Of a stretch of DNA of 64,000 bases, positions 16,431-26,455 are shown piece after piece. Each line of letters begins with the position of its first letter. The stretch's first letter is position 1. The stretch covers positions 62,001 through 126,000 of the forward strand of contig CAVTWA010000027.1 of NCBI GenBank assembly GCA_963738025.1. The letters run 5' to 3'. The translations under genes were made by a program, and so were the position numbers. The notes beneath the pieces were generated by a model, which was given only the letters and a program-made list of their open reading frames with translations, searched no databases and was not told the origin of the DNA. This DNA is from 20CM-2-55-15 sp963738025 (GTDB lineage Bacteria > Acidobacteriota > Terriglobia > 20CM-2-55-15).

Positions 16431-17585
16431 ATGATGAAACCTATTCTGACTCTTGCTGGATTGAGTATTGGCACAGGCCTGATGCTGGTTTCTATGCCAG
16501 ACACTGTTGCGGCACAGCAACAATCGACGAAGGCCCAGCCTGCAGCAACCGCGACGGCCCCGAAGCCGGCAGCGCCTGCAGCAAAGCCCGCCGGGCCGGC
16601 TTACAAGCAACCCCTGACATCGTGGGGTGAACCCGATATCTCCGGTATGTGGCCGATCAACCACCTGGTCACGACGCCTTTGCAGCGTGACCCAAAGTAT
16701 GGGGATCGTGCCTACCTCACCGATGATGAGTTCAAGGCGGCGCAGACCCGTGCCGAAGCACAAAAGAAGCAGCGTGCGTCGGGAGCCCTGCCTTCCTCGG
16801 AATCCGGCGCAGCGATACGGCAGACATCATTGATCGTCGATCCGCCGAACGGACGATTTCCGGCTCTTACGCCCTACGGCACGGAACTGCAGTCGAAAAT
16901 GAATAGCACCTACAAGCCGGGCAAAGACGCGGAAGGCTCTTATGATGGCATTGAAGACTTCGGACCGTGGGATCGTTGCATCACGCGCGGTCTACCGGTT
17001 TCGATGGAGCCGCGCAATTACAACAACGGTATCCGCATCACGCAGTCTCCGGGCAACGTCGTCATTACGACGGAGATGGCGCACGAAGCCCGAGTCATTC
17101 CCACAACCCCACTCCCAAAGCTGGATCCTGCAATCAAGGAGTGGCTCGGGGAGTCGCGCGGGCACTGGGAAGGCAACACGCTTATCGTCGAAACCACGAA
17201 CTTCAACGGCAAGACGGAGCTGACAAGCGCCGGCGTTCCCGGTTCTCCCGGCCCACTTCAGCCGTCAACGATTAACATGAAAACCATCGAGCGTTTCACC
17301 CGCACCGGTTCGGGTACGATGGACTACTCGATCAAGGTCGAGGACCCGACGGTTCTGGCGACGGGATCTTTGACAGTGGCGTACCCCATGATGCTCGACA
17401 ACAGCTATCAGATGTTCGAGTACGCCTGCCACGAAGGCAACACGGCCATTCGCCACTACATCGAAACTGCACGTTACGCTAAAGCGCATCCAAAGCCGGC
17501 CACTGCCGCTCCCGCCGGCGGTGCCCGAGGTGGTCGGGGTGGTCGTGGTGGCGGCGGAACGCCTCCCGCCCCTGGTCCTCAATAA
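16431..17585 (+). CDS. Secreted acidobacterial protein, paralogue of the 15046 product
   Basis: 384 residues. Signal peptide (about 1-24), an Ala/Pro/Lys-rich linker, then a domain with WGEPDISGMWPINH near residue 65 and GHWEGNTLIVETTNFNGKTE near 245. The C-terminus is a Gly/Arg run followed by PPAPGPQ. It starts 11 bp after the DUF6152 gene and ends just before a long inverted repeat. Enzymatic activity cannot be assigned. Confidence 0.72.
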   Translation: MMKPILTLAGLSIGTGLMLVSMPDTVAAQQQSTKAQPAATATAPKPAAPAAKPAGPAYKQPLTSWGEPDISGMWPINHLVTTPLQRDPKYGDRAYLTDDEFKAAQTRAEAQKKQRASGALPSSESGAAIRQTSLIVDPPNGRFPALTPYGTELQSKMNSTYKPGKDAEGSYDGIEDFGPWDRCITRGLPVSMEPRNYNNGIRITQSPGNVVITTEMAHEARVIPTTPLPKLDPAIKEWLGESRGHWEGNTLIVETTNFNGKTELTSAGVPGSPGPLQPSTINMKTIERFTRTGSGTMDYSIKVEDPTVLATGSLTVAYPMMLDNSYQMFEYACHEGNTAIRHYIETARYAKAHPKPATAAPAGGARGGRGGRGGGGTPPAPGPQ

Positions 17586-17591
17586 CCGGAG

Positions 17592-17654
17592 AAGCCACGA
17601 ATTGAACGAATTTAACGAATTCAGAATTCGTTTAATTCGTTCAATTCGTGGCTT
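17592..17654. repeat. Long inverted repeat between convergent genes
   Basis: Two 31-base arms beginning AAGCCACGAATTGAACGAAT and differing at one base are separated by a single base. The element lies seven bases after the 16431 gene and 13 bp before the end of the convergent zinc-protein gene, so it could work as a bidirectional terminator. It is related in wording to 37662-37755. Confidence 0.92.
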
Positions 17655-17667
17655 ATTTAAACGTCGA

Positions 17668-17877
17668 TCAATGGCCGGGGCGGTAGTTAATCCATTCCAG
17701 GCGGCAATCGGCGCATTTCAGCGCGTTGTATACGTTGTAATAGCTTGCATAGCCCGTACTCGTGTCGGACTTCGTAAACGTCATCTCATCGTGAAAATGA
17801 ACGTGCTCGGCGCAGAGGCCGCGGCCGCAGGCAGCGCAGGTGCCTTTGGCATCCTTTTCGCAAAACCAGCACATCAT
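17668..17877 (-). CDS. Small cysteine-rich zinc-binding protein
   Basis: 69 residues with CxxC pairs MCWFCEKDAKGTCAACGRGL, then CAEHVHFHDE and a late CADC, enough ligands for two zinc sites (B-box/ribbon-like). AAGGAG lies eight bases upstream of the start. It is the last gene of the alpha-glucan operon, 14 bp after the GH57 gene. Function unknown; a small regulator or adaptor is possible. Confidence 0.7.
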   Translation of the reverse strand: MMCWFCEKDAKGTCAACGRGLCAEHVHFHDEMTFTKSDTSTGYASYYNVYNALKCADCRLEWINYRPGH

Positions 17878-17891
17878 GGCTCTACTCCTTA

Positions 17892-19358
17892 TTAAAAGTC
17901 GTAATTCAGAATGTCATTCGTGCGTCGGCAAAGTTCGCGAGCATAGTCGGTCCACAAGCCGGTACCCCAATAGCGGTAGCAACTCGTCTGAGTGGTGAGC
18001 AGGTGGAATAACGCATTCCGGTAACGATGTTCGGAAGTCGAGACCCGCGCCGTTTTCTGGGCGAAGAGAGCGCTGGTTTGCTCGATCGGGCCGAGAACGT
18101 CGGCATAACCGCGTACCCAGGAAATATTATTGGTCCAGCTTCCGCCTTCCATATGGAACCGATTATCTTCCTTGCGCAGTTGTTCCAGTGCTTTCTGCAA
18201 CTCTTCGGGAGTGGATCGTGTCCCGACCCGATCCCAGATACGTTTCTGCATGATCGGTTGGACGGCAGGAAAATCCTGCTCCCGGACCCCGAGCGAATCC
18301 AGATATTCCAGGTATTCCGTCACATTGACCGGCGGTGTATCCGAATCCGAAGCTTCGCGCATGACTTCGAAATACTTTTGCGGAAACTCGTTCATCATGA
18401 CGCCGCCGTTTTCGCCGTCGGCGATCTGCGTTGCCACAGCCGGGATAGAATTGCGGCCTATTGTGGCGCGCGACAGTGTTTTGGCCTCGTAGTACGGCTG
18501 CATTTGTGCGACCAGCTTTGTGTCACTGCCCTGCGTCTTGATGATCGCGGTGATGCTGAGAGTTTCGCCGCGAGCGTTTCGTGCGATCAATCGATGGGGA
18601 ATGTGACGATTGCGGATGCCTGAACCGTCCTCAACGTTCTCAATCGTGTGCTCCTGCACCAGTACCCAGCGATATCCGCTTTCTTTGAGCGTGCGGACGA
18701 ATTCGTAAAAGACTTCAGGATGGTTCGGCAGCGCCATTTCGGGAGGAGAGAAACCGCGGACGCGTTCGAGCGCTTCAAAGCCAAAGATCGAGGCGAAGTA
18801 GTGCTGCCACGCCCGCACGTGCAAGCGGAAATCCTGAACAGGCGTTGATGGCGCGACTGCGTGGCCCCAGGCGGTGCCCAGCCATTCCACTGAACGCCGG
18901 TAAGCGGGGTCGAGCGTGATCCGTTTCAGGTTGTCGAAAACATCGTTGAGTCCCATCGCCCGCAAACCGTAGAGCAAGGTACCCGAATAATCCAACATGA
19001 CCCGCGGCTTCTTGCCCGATTGAACAAGCTCGGGAATGAAGTCGCCCATGCGCTTGTAACACCACTGGAAGACCGGCCCATTATGGTTATCGCCGATTTG
19101 CGGGTTATCCATCATGTACTTCAAATTGCTGATAACCGCGGCAGTCTGCAGATCGGAGCCTCCTGCGGGAATCAGCGGCTGATGCATGTGCAGGGCGATG
19201 CTGAATGCTTTGGCAGCGCGGCCGAAGTCGATGCCGGAATCGCTGAGATAGTAGGGGCCTCGCCGGGCCATCGTTTCGGAAATGATGTCTTCGGATCCAC
19301 AAATATTGGGAAGACCCGAAATAGTTTCAGGTAATGTCGTGTCCTTGATGTCGATCAT
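17892..19358 (-). CDS. Glycoside hydrolase family 57
   Basis: 488 residues. The GH57 fold is indicated by ALHMHQPLIP (about 55-64), the GFSPPEMALPNHPEVFYEF segment (about 195-213) holding the nucleophile-type Glu, and the ENGGVMMNEFPQKYFE region. GH57 enzymes act on alpha-glucans as amylases, branching enzymes or glucanotransferases, and the exact activity cannot be read here. The start at 19358 has GAGGTGG upstream. It lies 32 bp downstream of the glucan phosphorylase, consistent with glycogen or maltodextrin turnover in the cytoplasm; no signal peptide is seen. Confidence 0.88.
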   Translation of the reverse strand: MIDIKDTTLPETISGLPNICGSEDIISETMARRGPYYLSDSGIDFGRAAKAFSIALHMHQPLIPAGGSDLQTAAVISNLKYMMDNPQIGDNHNGPVFQWCYKRMGDFIPELVQSGKKPRVMLDYSGTLLYGLRAMGLNDVFDNLKRITLDPAYRRSVEWLGTAWGHAVAPSTPVQDFRLHVRAWQHYFASIFGFEALERVRGFSPPEMALPNHPEVFYEFVRTLKESGYRWVLVQEHTIENVEDGSGIRNRHIPHRLIARNARGETLSITAIIKTQGSDTKLVAQMQPYYEAKTLSRATIGRNSIPAVATQIADGENGGVMMNEFPQKYFEVMREASDSDTPPVNVTEYLEYLDSLGVREQDFPAVQPIMQKRIWDRVGTRSTPEELQKALEQLRKEDNRFHMEGGSWTNNISWVRGYADVLGPIEQTSALFAQKTARVSTSEHRYRNALFHLLTTQTSCYRYWGTGLWTDYARELCRRTNDILNYDF

Positions 19359-19390
19359 GTATTCACCACCTCTTCGTGATTATTGGAGGG

Positions 19391-21508
19391 TCAGCTTGCG
19401 ATCGTGCTTTGCGCCCGTCGAGCAAGGGGCACATACATCTGTTCAACGTATTGTTTGACCATACGGCGGGCGCAAAATCGGGGTGCTACGGTGAGAATCG
19501 CCTGCTTGACGATACTCATCCAGCGCAGTGGGACTCCTCTGCTGTCCCGGCTGTAGAAAGCTGGCACAATCTGTTCTTCGAGCAGACGATAAATGGCATC
19601 GGCCTCGGCTGCGTCATCGTTGAATTCGCCGGGATCGATGAGCCATCCGTTGTTGTTCGCATATCCTTCAGACCACCAGCCGTCGGCTACGCTCAAATGC
19701 GGCACACCGTTGATGGACGATTTCATTCCGCTCGTACCGCAGGCTTCGAGCGGCTTGCGCGGGTTGTTGAGCCACACGTCGCATCCCTGAACCAGAAAGT
19801 GCGCCATGTGGAGGTTGTACTCATCGACGAATGCAATGCGACCGGCAAAGCGCAGATCTGCAGCGCGGCTGTAGATCCGTTGCAGGCTCCGTTTTCCGCC
19901 TTCGTCCGCGGGATGCGCTTTGCCGGCGAAAATGAGCTGCACCGGATTGGTTTTCGCGTTGAGCAGAGCCGCGAAACGCTCTTCATCGTGGAAGATCAGT
20001 TCGGGACGCTTGTAGTCGGTGAATCTGCGCGAGAACCCGATCGTCAGAACGTTCGGATCCAATAAGGTCCCGTTGGCAGCCAGTTGAGTCGCGCTGGCCT
20101 GCTGCCGGATCCAGCGATTTCGCGCCCGCTCGCGGATAAGTCCCACCAGATAGGTTCGAAGCGATTGCCGGACCCGCCATAGCTCCTCATCGGGGATGGC
20201 CATCACATTTTCCCAGATCAGTGGATCGTCCTGATGCTCTCTCCAGTTCGCTCCCAGGTAAGTTTGAAAGAGCTCATCCATTGCCGGCGCGATCCAGGTC
20301 GGCGTGTGGATACCATTTGTAATGCCGAGCACCGCTTCATCGCGGCCATTCAGAATGGATGAGAACATCGAACGTGTGACCTGACGATGCGCTTCGCTGA
20401 CTGCGTTACAGGAGCCGGAACCGCGAACCGCCAGTGCTGTCATATTGAACTGGCCGTTGCTGCCGCCTCCGTCCTCTGCCAGAGCGAACAGTTTTTCCTT
20501 CGTTTCGGGGCTCAGGTCTTGAAACTCTGCCAGCTGATTCTCGACCCAGCTTTTGGGAAACGAGTCGTGTCCGGCGGGGACCGGTGTATGCGTCGTGAAT
20601 ACGGTGGTCGAACGGACCATTTCCCGGGCCTGGTCCAGAGAGTGGCCTGTCTCGAGTAATTCTCGAATCCGTTCAAAGATCACAAACGCGGCATGACCCT
20701 CGTTCAGATGCCATACTGCAGGATTGTGGCCGAGGGCACGCAGCGCGCGAACGCCTGCAACACCCAGAACGATTTCCTGCTGGAGCCGCGACTCGAGTTC
20801 GCCGACATATAACCGGCCGGAGAGATCGCGCGCCCATTCCGCGTTGGCGTCAATGTCTGTATCAAGCAGATAGACCTTCACGCGGCCCAATCGCATCAAC
20901 CAGACCGCGACCTGGACCGTGCCGCCGCCGAGTGAAATCGTCACGGTGCACGGTGAGCCATCGCGTCTGCAGACGCGTTCCAGCGGCGCTTCGGAGACAG
21001 GAAAACGCTCATAAATCTCGAGCTGATTTCCTTCTGCGGAGATCATTTGCTGGAAATAACCCATCGAGTAGCGGAACCCGACGCCGATCAGCGGCACACC
21101 GAGATCGCTTGCTTCTTTACAATGATCGCCTGCCAGCACTCCCAGGCCGCCGGCGTACAAAGGCGCCGACTGGTGAATGCCGAATTCCGCCGAGAAATAA
21201 GCGATCGAAACATCGGAGAGCGCCGGATAACGCTCCTGCCACCATCGGCCTGTACCGGATCGCGCGCGGTTCAACTGCTCGATCGCTTTGCCGTAGGATT
21301 CGAGGAATTCCGCGTCTCGCGACGCCTGTTCCAGACGCGCCGCCGGAATTGAAGAGAGCATCTTGATCGGATTGTGGTCCGTCTCACGCCACAATCCGTA
21401 ATCCAGCTTGCGGAATACTTCACGAGCAACAGGATTCCAGCTCCACCAGAGATCGCAGGCCAGGTCTTGAAGCCCTTGCAGCAGGGAAGAATCAGGAAGT
21501 CTGGTCAT
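19391..21508 (-). CDS. glgP: Alpha-glucan phosphorylase (GT35), short bacterial type
   Basis: 705 residues, the length of the short alpha-glucan phosphorylase subfamily. Visible motifs are CDLWWSWNPVAREVFRKLD near the N-terminus, YFSAEFGIH, VGFRYSMGYFQQ, WHLNEGHAAF and TTHTPVPAGHD. The PLP-binding region is EACGTSGMKSSINGVPHLS, whose Lys is the expected Schiff-base residue. It releases glucose-1-phosphate from alpha-1,4-glucans. The start overlaps the end of the GT4 gene by 4 bp, so the two are coupled. Confidence 0.93.
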   Translation of the reverse strand: MTRLPDSSLLQGLQDLACDLWWSWNPVAREVFRKLDYGLWRETDHNPIKMLSSIPAARLEQASRDAEFLESYGKAIEQLNRARSGTGRWWQERYPALSDVSIAYFSAEFGIHQSAPLYAGGLGVLAGDHCKEASDLGVPLIGVGFRYSMGYFQQMISAEGNQLEIYERFPVSEAPLERVCRRDGSPCTVTISLGGGTVQVAVWLMRLGRVKVYLLDTDIDANAEWARDLSGRLYVGELESRLQQEIVLGVAGVRALRALGHNPAVWHLNEGHAAFVIFERIRELLETGHSLDQAREMVRSTTVFTTHTPVPAGHDSFPKSWVENQLAEFQDLSPETKEKLFALAEDGGGSNGQFNMTALAVRGSGSCNAVSEAHRQVTRSMFSSILNGRDEAVLGITNGIHTPTWIAPAMDELFQTYLGANWREHQDDPLIWENVMAIPDEELWRVRQSLRTYLVGLIRERARNRWIRQQASATQLAANGTLLDPNVLTIGFSRRFTDYKRPELIFHDEERFAALLNAKTNPVQLIFAGKAHPADEGGKRSLQRIYSRAADLRFAGRIAFVDEYNLHMAHFLVQGCDVWLNNPRKPLEACGTSGMKSSINGVPHLSVADGWWSEGYANNNGWLIDPGEFNDDAAEADAIYRLLEEQIVPAFYSRDSRGVPLRWMSIVKQAILTVAPRFCARRMVKQYVEQMYVPLARRAQSTIAS

Positions 21509-22689
21509 GCGGCTGCTCCCAGGGCGCTTTCAAGGCCCCAATAAATGTCCATAGCCCGTTCGGCAATGGTGTCCCAGGAGAATGCCGACTCAACGGCGAT
21601 TCGTCCGTTGCTTCCCATCCATCGCGCCCATTCGAAATTGCGGAACAGCGTGCCCAGGCCCCAGGCAATGGAATCCGGATGGGCGTGCACTTTCAACCCA
21701 TTGACCTCATGCCACACGAACTCGGCCGGCCCTCCGTTGATGGTGGAAACCACCGGCTTGCCGCAACTCCAGGCTTCCAGCAAGACGATGCCAAATGGTT
21801 CATTCCGGCTTGGCACGCATACGACGTCACAGGCCTTATAAAGGCTGGCCAGTGTGCCGTTTCCCTGGAAACCCAGAAATCGCGTGGCGTGCGTGATACC
21901 GAGCTGGCGTGCGCGGTCCTCGACCTGCGACCGCATTTCGCCGTCTCCGGCAAAGACAAATTTTGTATCCGGGTAGAATTTCAAAATCGCCGGAATCGCT
22001 TCGATCAGGAGATCCGGGCCTTTCTGGATCACCATGCGGCCGGAAAAGAACACCATCGGATCCATGGGACCGATGTGATACCGCCGCTTAACCTCTCCAG
22101 GATCGATCATCCCGTCGTAATTCCTGTAATTGACGCCGTTGTACATGGTGCAGACCTTCCAATGTGGAACTTCATACATCCACATGATTTCGTCTCGAAG
22201 ATGGTTGGAGACCGCGATGACCCGGTCTGCCCAATAGGTCGCGGAGCGTTCCTGCTCGCGAATCCGTGCCGATTGTCCCGGCCAGAAATTGTTTCCGCAG
22301 CGGCCATATTCGGTGGAATGGATGGTCAGGATGCATTTACGGCTTCTCGCCTGTTTGATCCACACCATCGCATTACCGGCCAGCCAGTCGTGTGCGTGGA
22401 TCACATCGAAGGCTCCGATGTAGTCTTCGGTCTGAAATACATGGTGTACAAAAGACCGGCACATGTTGTTAACTTCGTCCACAAAATTTGGATGCAGGTC
22501 GAAGGGGCAGCGATGGTGATGAACGCCGTCGATTCGCGCATACTGCGGCTGGCCGCATGCCATCCTTGTAAAGACATGCAGTTCATGTCCTTTGCGCTCC
22601 AGCGCAGCCGCCAGTTCGGTGACGTGTACACCCACCCCGCCCACACAAATCGAATGCATCGATTCCCAGGAAAGCATTGCGATGCGCAT
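21505..22689 (-). CDS. GT4 glycosyltransferase, alpha-glucan synthase-like
   Basis: About 394 residues from ATG 22689 (MRIAMLSWES). Longer starts to 22755 are open but unlikely. The GT-B fold shows GGVGVHVTELAAALERKGHE near residues 17-36, FDVIHAHDWLAGNAMVW, SGRMVIQKGPDLLIEA and the C-terminal E-x7-E motif EPFGIVLLEAWSCGKPVV. First gene of the operon with glucan phosphorylase and GH57, so glycogen or capsular glucan synthesis is likely. It could equally make a different glycoside; only the operon favours glucan. Confidence 0.88.
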   Translation of the reverse strand: MRIAMLSWESMHSICVGGVGVHVTELAAALERKGHELHVFTRMACGQPQYARIDGVHHHRCPFDLHPNFVDEVNNMCRSFVHHVFQTEDYIGAFDVIHAHDWLAGNAMVWIKQARSRKCILTIHSTEYGRCGNNFWPGQSARIREQERSATYWADRVIAVSNHLRDEIMWMYEVPHWKVCTMYNGVNYRNYDGMIDPGEVKRRYHIGPMDPMVFFSGRMVIQKGPDLLIEAIPAILKFYPDTKFVFAGDGEMRSQVEDRARQLGITHATRFLGFQGNGTLASLYKACDVVCVPSRNEPFGIVLLEAWSCGKPVVSTINGGPAEFVWHEVNGLKVHAHPDSIAWGLGTLFRNFEWARWMGSNGRIAVESAFSWDTIAERAMDIYWGLESALGAAA

Positions 22690-22966
22690 GTACTCACTAT
22701 CAGCGTGAAAATCGATCGCTGCAATAAGGCAGTTTTGATGGCCAAATGTTGGCAAAGTGCTGCCACAATCTTGGTCTGCAGCGGGGTACTAAGAGCGCTT
22801 ACAGGCGACGTAAGAATTGTGGAATCAAAAGGATAGGGCGGACTACGCCGGGCTGCGAACAGAGCGATTGTGTCTTTGGGCTCAGGTGTTTTCGAATTTC
22901 GTTGACAGTACCTCCTCAGAGGTGAATCCTGTGGGGCTAAGGATAAATCTAACGGATAGGAATAGC

Positions 22967-23916
22967 GTGGTGGACCAGGTCAATCGGTATCAAACACGGA
23001 GACAGATATTGAAAGCCGCGATCGGCGGTGCGGCCGGAATCGTCCTTGGCACGCCGGTTTTGCGCCTCCCGGAGGCGCGGGCGCAGGCAGCGTCCGAAGC
23101 TGCCGGCACGTTGAAGCTAACTGACAACCTGCTCGTTCTGAGGCTGCCGGGAGAAGCAAACGTCGTTGCGCAAACCAGTTCCGACGGCGTCCTGCTCGTC
23201 GATGGCGGATCCGCTGCCGGTTCCGATGCGCTGATGAACGCCGTCGCCGCACTGCCTGGCGGCGGTCACGTTCATACAATCTTCAACACGCATTGGCATC
23301 CCGAACAGACGGGTTCCAATGAACGGTTGGGCAAGGCCGGCGCGGCGATTATTGCGCATGAGAACACTCGTCTATGGCTGACGCAAAATATCACCTGGCC
23401 ATGGAACGGAAAGCAGTTCAAACGCCTGCCGAAAGTCGCGCAACCGAATAAGACGTTCTACGATACAGGCAAGCTCGCTTCGGGCATTCGCTACGGCTAC
23501 ATTCCGGATGCGGCGCACACGGACGGCGACCTGTATGTTCATTTTCCCAACGAGAACGTGCTCGCTGTAGGCGATGCGGTGTATGGACTGGGCTGGCCCG
23601 TCGTCGATTACTGGACAGGAGGATGGATTGGCGGCATCGTCGGAGGCCTGCAACGGTTGCAGACGATAGCCGACGCCAATACACGAATCGTGCCGGCGCG
23701 AGGACCAGTCCTCGGTCTGGCTGAGCTCAAGGCGCAATCCGAGATGTACGGCACACTCTACGATCGGCTGAGCCAGCTTCTGAATCGCGGGCGCGGGCCG
23801 GGCGAAGCCGTGGCAGCTGGCATGCAAAAGAATTTGAAGCCAAAATGGGCAATTCGGACGAGTTCGTTCGCCGTGCATTCGAGAGCCTGTGGGCCTATTT
23901 GTCACCGGACGCATAA
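22967..23916 (+). pseudogene. Tat-exported metallo-beta-lactamase-fold hydrolase, one frameshift near the 3' end
   Basis: Starts at GTG 22967 or 22970 after GGATAGG. A twin-arginine signal (TRRQILKAAIGGAAGIVLG) leads to a hydrolase domain with THWHPEQTGSNE, a metal motif in which the usual Asp is Glu-Gln, and later AAHTDGD and VLAVGDAVYG. Near 23827 the frame shifts: as read it runs into the next gene, but in the other frame it continues EFEAKMGNSDEFVRRAFESL to a proper stop at 23914. It lies 8 bp upstream of the cytochrome gene. The shift may be a sequencing error. Confidence 0.75.
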
Positions 23917-23923
23917 CATCAAT

Positions 23924-26361
23924 ATGACGAAGACTCCAATCGCACCGATCGCCGTCATTTCGCTGGCGGGCGTTCTCATTGCCTCGCTCGGTGGAGTATC
24001 AGTGCTTCACCCTCTCGTGCCGGCTGCTCAAAATTCCGCAGCGGACACGCAGCTTGCCACGATCAAGCAGTACTGTGCGGGTTGTCACAACGACCGCGCG
24101 AAGACCGGCGGTGTCAGCTTCGACGGCATTACCGCCGCGAGTATCGCCGAACATCCCGATTTGTTTGAAAAGGCCGTGCGAAAGTTCGCGGGCGCGTCAT
24201 GCCGCCGCCCGGCGCCAAGCAGCCCGAACCGCGGCAGTCGATTCTCTGGTGACCTGGCTTGAAACATCTCTCGACGCTGCGGCAGGTCAGGCGCACATCC
24301 CGGATCAGGTCGTGCTGCACCGCCTCAATCGGAAGGAATATGCGAACGCCGTTCGGGATCTGCTGGCGGTTGACATCGAGTGCCAACGAGCTTTTGCCGC
24401 AGGACGACATTGCGGAGGGTTTCGACAACATCGCGACTGCTTTGCAGGTATCACCGTCCTTCATCGAGCAATATGTCATCGCGGCAAGGGCCGTCGCCGT
24501 GAAGGCGCTTGGCAGCCCCGATGCAAGACCGTGCGGATGGACGTTCCGCGGCGGACCGGGCACCCAGTTCACTCACGTTCCCGGCCTTCCGCTGGGTACG
24601 CGCGGTGGCATTCTCGCGAAAGTCGACCTGCCATGCCGATGGCGAATATGTAGTGAATATCGCCGATATGGCCACCCACATCTGGGGAAACGGCATGGAG
24701 TTCGAGAATCCGCTCGTCGTGACCGTCGACAATAAGCTGGTCTATGAGACCGTCATCGGCGGCGAAGAAGACATGAAGCTCTACGATCAGGTGCAGAATG
24801 GCGCGCTTGATCGCGTTAACGCCCGCCTCAAGAACATCCGTTTCACGACGACAGCCGGACCACACAAAATCGGCGTGGCGTTTAAAAGGAAGTCATTCGC
24901 CGAGTCCGACGACGAATTGCAGATGTACGTCCCCGGTGGCGGGCAGGATCGTATGTACCGCGTCAGTTCCTTTCAGCTGCTCGGCCGTTACAACGCGAAA
25001 GGCCTCAGCCCGACGCCGAGCCGTGATCGCGATTTTCAGTTGCCACCCGTCCAATGATGCTAAGGCGGATGTCAAGCGGCCTGTGCCCGGCAGATCATTG
25101 CCAGTATCGCCAGACGCGCATACCGGCGGCCTGTCTCCGACCGAGGATGTGAATGAGCTCCTTGCGTATTACCAGGACGGGTCAAGGATGGCGGTTTCGA
25201 GACCGGTATCCGCAGCGCCATCACCGGTATTCTGGCAAGTCCATTCTTCCTCTACCGCGGTGAGCGTGTTCCTGCGGGGCTCCGCCCAGGCGAGAAGTAC
25301 GATATCGACGATCTCGAACTTGCATCGAGGCTGTCGTTCTTTTTGTGGAACACCGATTCCTGATGATGAACTGCTGGATCTCGCGGCGAAGAATAAACTC
25401 AGCGATCCCGCCATGCTCGACAAGCAGGTGAAGCGCATGCTTGCCGATGCGCGTTCCGTGACGCTGGCGCAGCAACTTCGTCCAGCAATGGCTCGAGATG
25501 AAGCGCCTCGACGAGATCGTGCCTGATTCGAACGTGTTTCCATATGCCTCCGGACGAGGTGATCCGCGCGAGGATTTCAAAACAGAACTGACGCTGTTCG
25601 CCGACAGCATCTTCAGAGAAGACCGCAGCGTGGTCGATCTCTTAAAAGCCAGTCACACGTTTGTTAACGAGCGACTTGCGCTGCACTACGGCATCCCGGA
25701 CATCAAAGGGGATCGCTTCCGGAGGGTCGAACTCAAACAGTCTGCCGATGGGGATTGCTCGGCAAAGGCGCCGTCCTGATGGCGGCCGCGTATCCTAACC
25801 GTACGTCACCGGTGTTGAGGGGCTCTTTCATCCTCAAGTACATTGAAGGCGTGCCACCAGCTAACCCGCCGCCGAACGTCCCGACTCTGGACGAGAAGGA
25901 CATCGGTACGACGAAGGCCTTAACGGTCCGCGAGATGATGGCAAAGCACCGGTCGAGTCCGGCTTGTTCGTCGTGTCACGCAGTGATGGATCCGCTCGGT
26001 TTTGCACTCGAGAACTTCGATGCGACCGGCATGTGGAGAGATCGTGACCGCTATCGCCGGAACGGTGATCGATTCCTCGGGAGAGTTGCCCGATGGAACG
26101 CCGATCAAAGGACCCGATGATTTGCGGAAAGCGCTGTTGCGGCGGCCCGAACAGTTCGTGCAGACGTTTACCGAGCGGCTGATGATGTACGCCACCGGCC
26201 GGACGCTGCAGTATTACGATATGCCGACCGTACGGCGGATCGTCCGCAGTACGGCAAAGGACGACTACAAGTTTTCTGCCCTGGTTCAGGCCGTTGTCCG
26301 GAGCGATCAGTTCAGAATGCGCCGGGCGCCTCAGCTCAAGGGAGAGGTTGCGAGTAAGTAG
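23924..26361 (+). pseudogene. Planctomycete-type cytochrome c (DUF1587/1592/1588/1585), many frameshifts
   Basis: Full-length colinear homologue of the intact gene at 51131, but broken by about ten frameshifts. Readable pieces in order: a signal peptide, CAGCHNDRAKTGGVSFDG, HRLNRKEYANAVRDLLAVDI, WTFRGGPGTQFTHVPGLPLG, NPLVVTVDNKLVYETVIGGE, LASRLSFFLWN, DPREDFKTELTLFADSIFRE, THTFVNERLALHYG-like text, AAAYPNRTSPVLRG, CSSCHAVMDPLGFALENFD and YATGRTLQYYDMPTVRRIV. Protein-level conservation between breaks is high, so either decay is very recent or this stretch is badly assembled. Both heme motifs (CAGCH, CSSCH) survive. Confidence 0.85.
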
Positions 26362-26370
26362 ACGTATGAT

Positions 26371-26439
26371 TGTAGGCGCGGTCTGTGACCGCGCGCTTTT
26401 CGTGAAACGAATGAATGCGCGGTCATGACCGCGCCTACA
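26371..26439. repeat. Palindromic repeat, GCGGTC-TGACCGC family
   Basis: Inverted repeat with arms of about 23 bases (TGTAGGCGCGGTCTGTGACC and its near complement), each arm itself hairpin-forming. It lies 10 bp after the cytochrome stop and 17 bp before the DUF1552 start. Relatives are at 29406-29478 and 62606-62640. Confidence 0.88.
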
Positions 26440-26455
26440 GTAGCGGAGACACGAC

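Noticed and set aside
21679..22836. 385-residue plus-strand frame
   Set aside because: Antisense shadow of the GT4 gene, which has clear GT-B motifs on the minus strand.
22817..24262. A single fused metallo-hydrolase/cytochrome protein
   Set aside because: The fusion arises only from a frameshift near 23827; the other frame gives a normal hydrolase C-terminus and stop before a separate cytochrome start with its own signal peptide.
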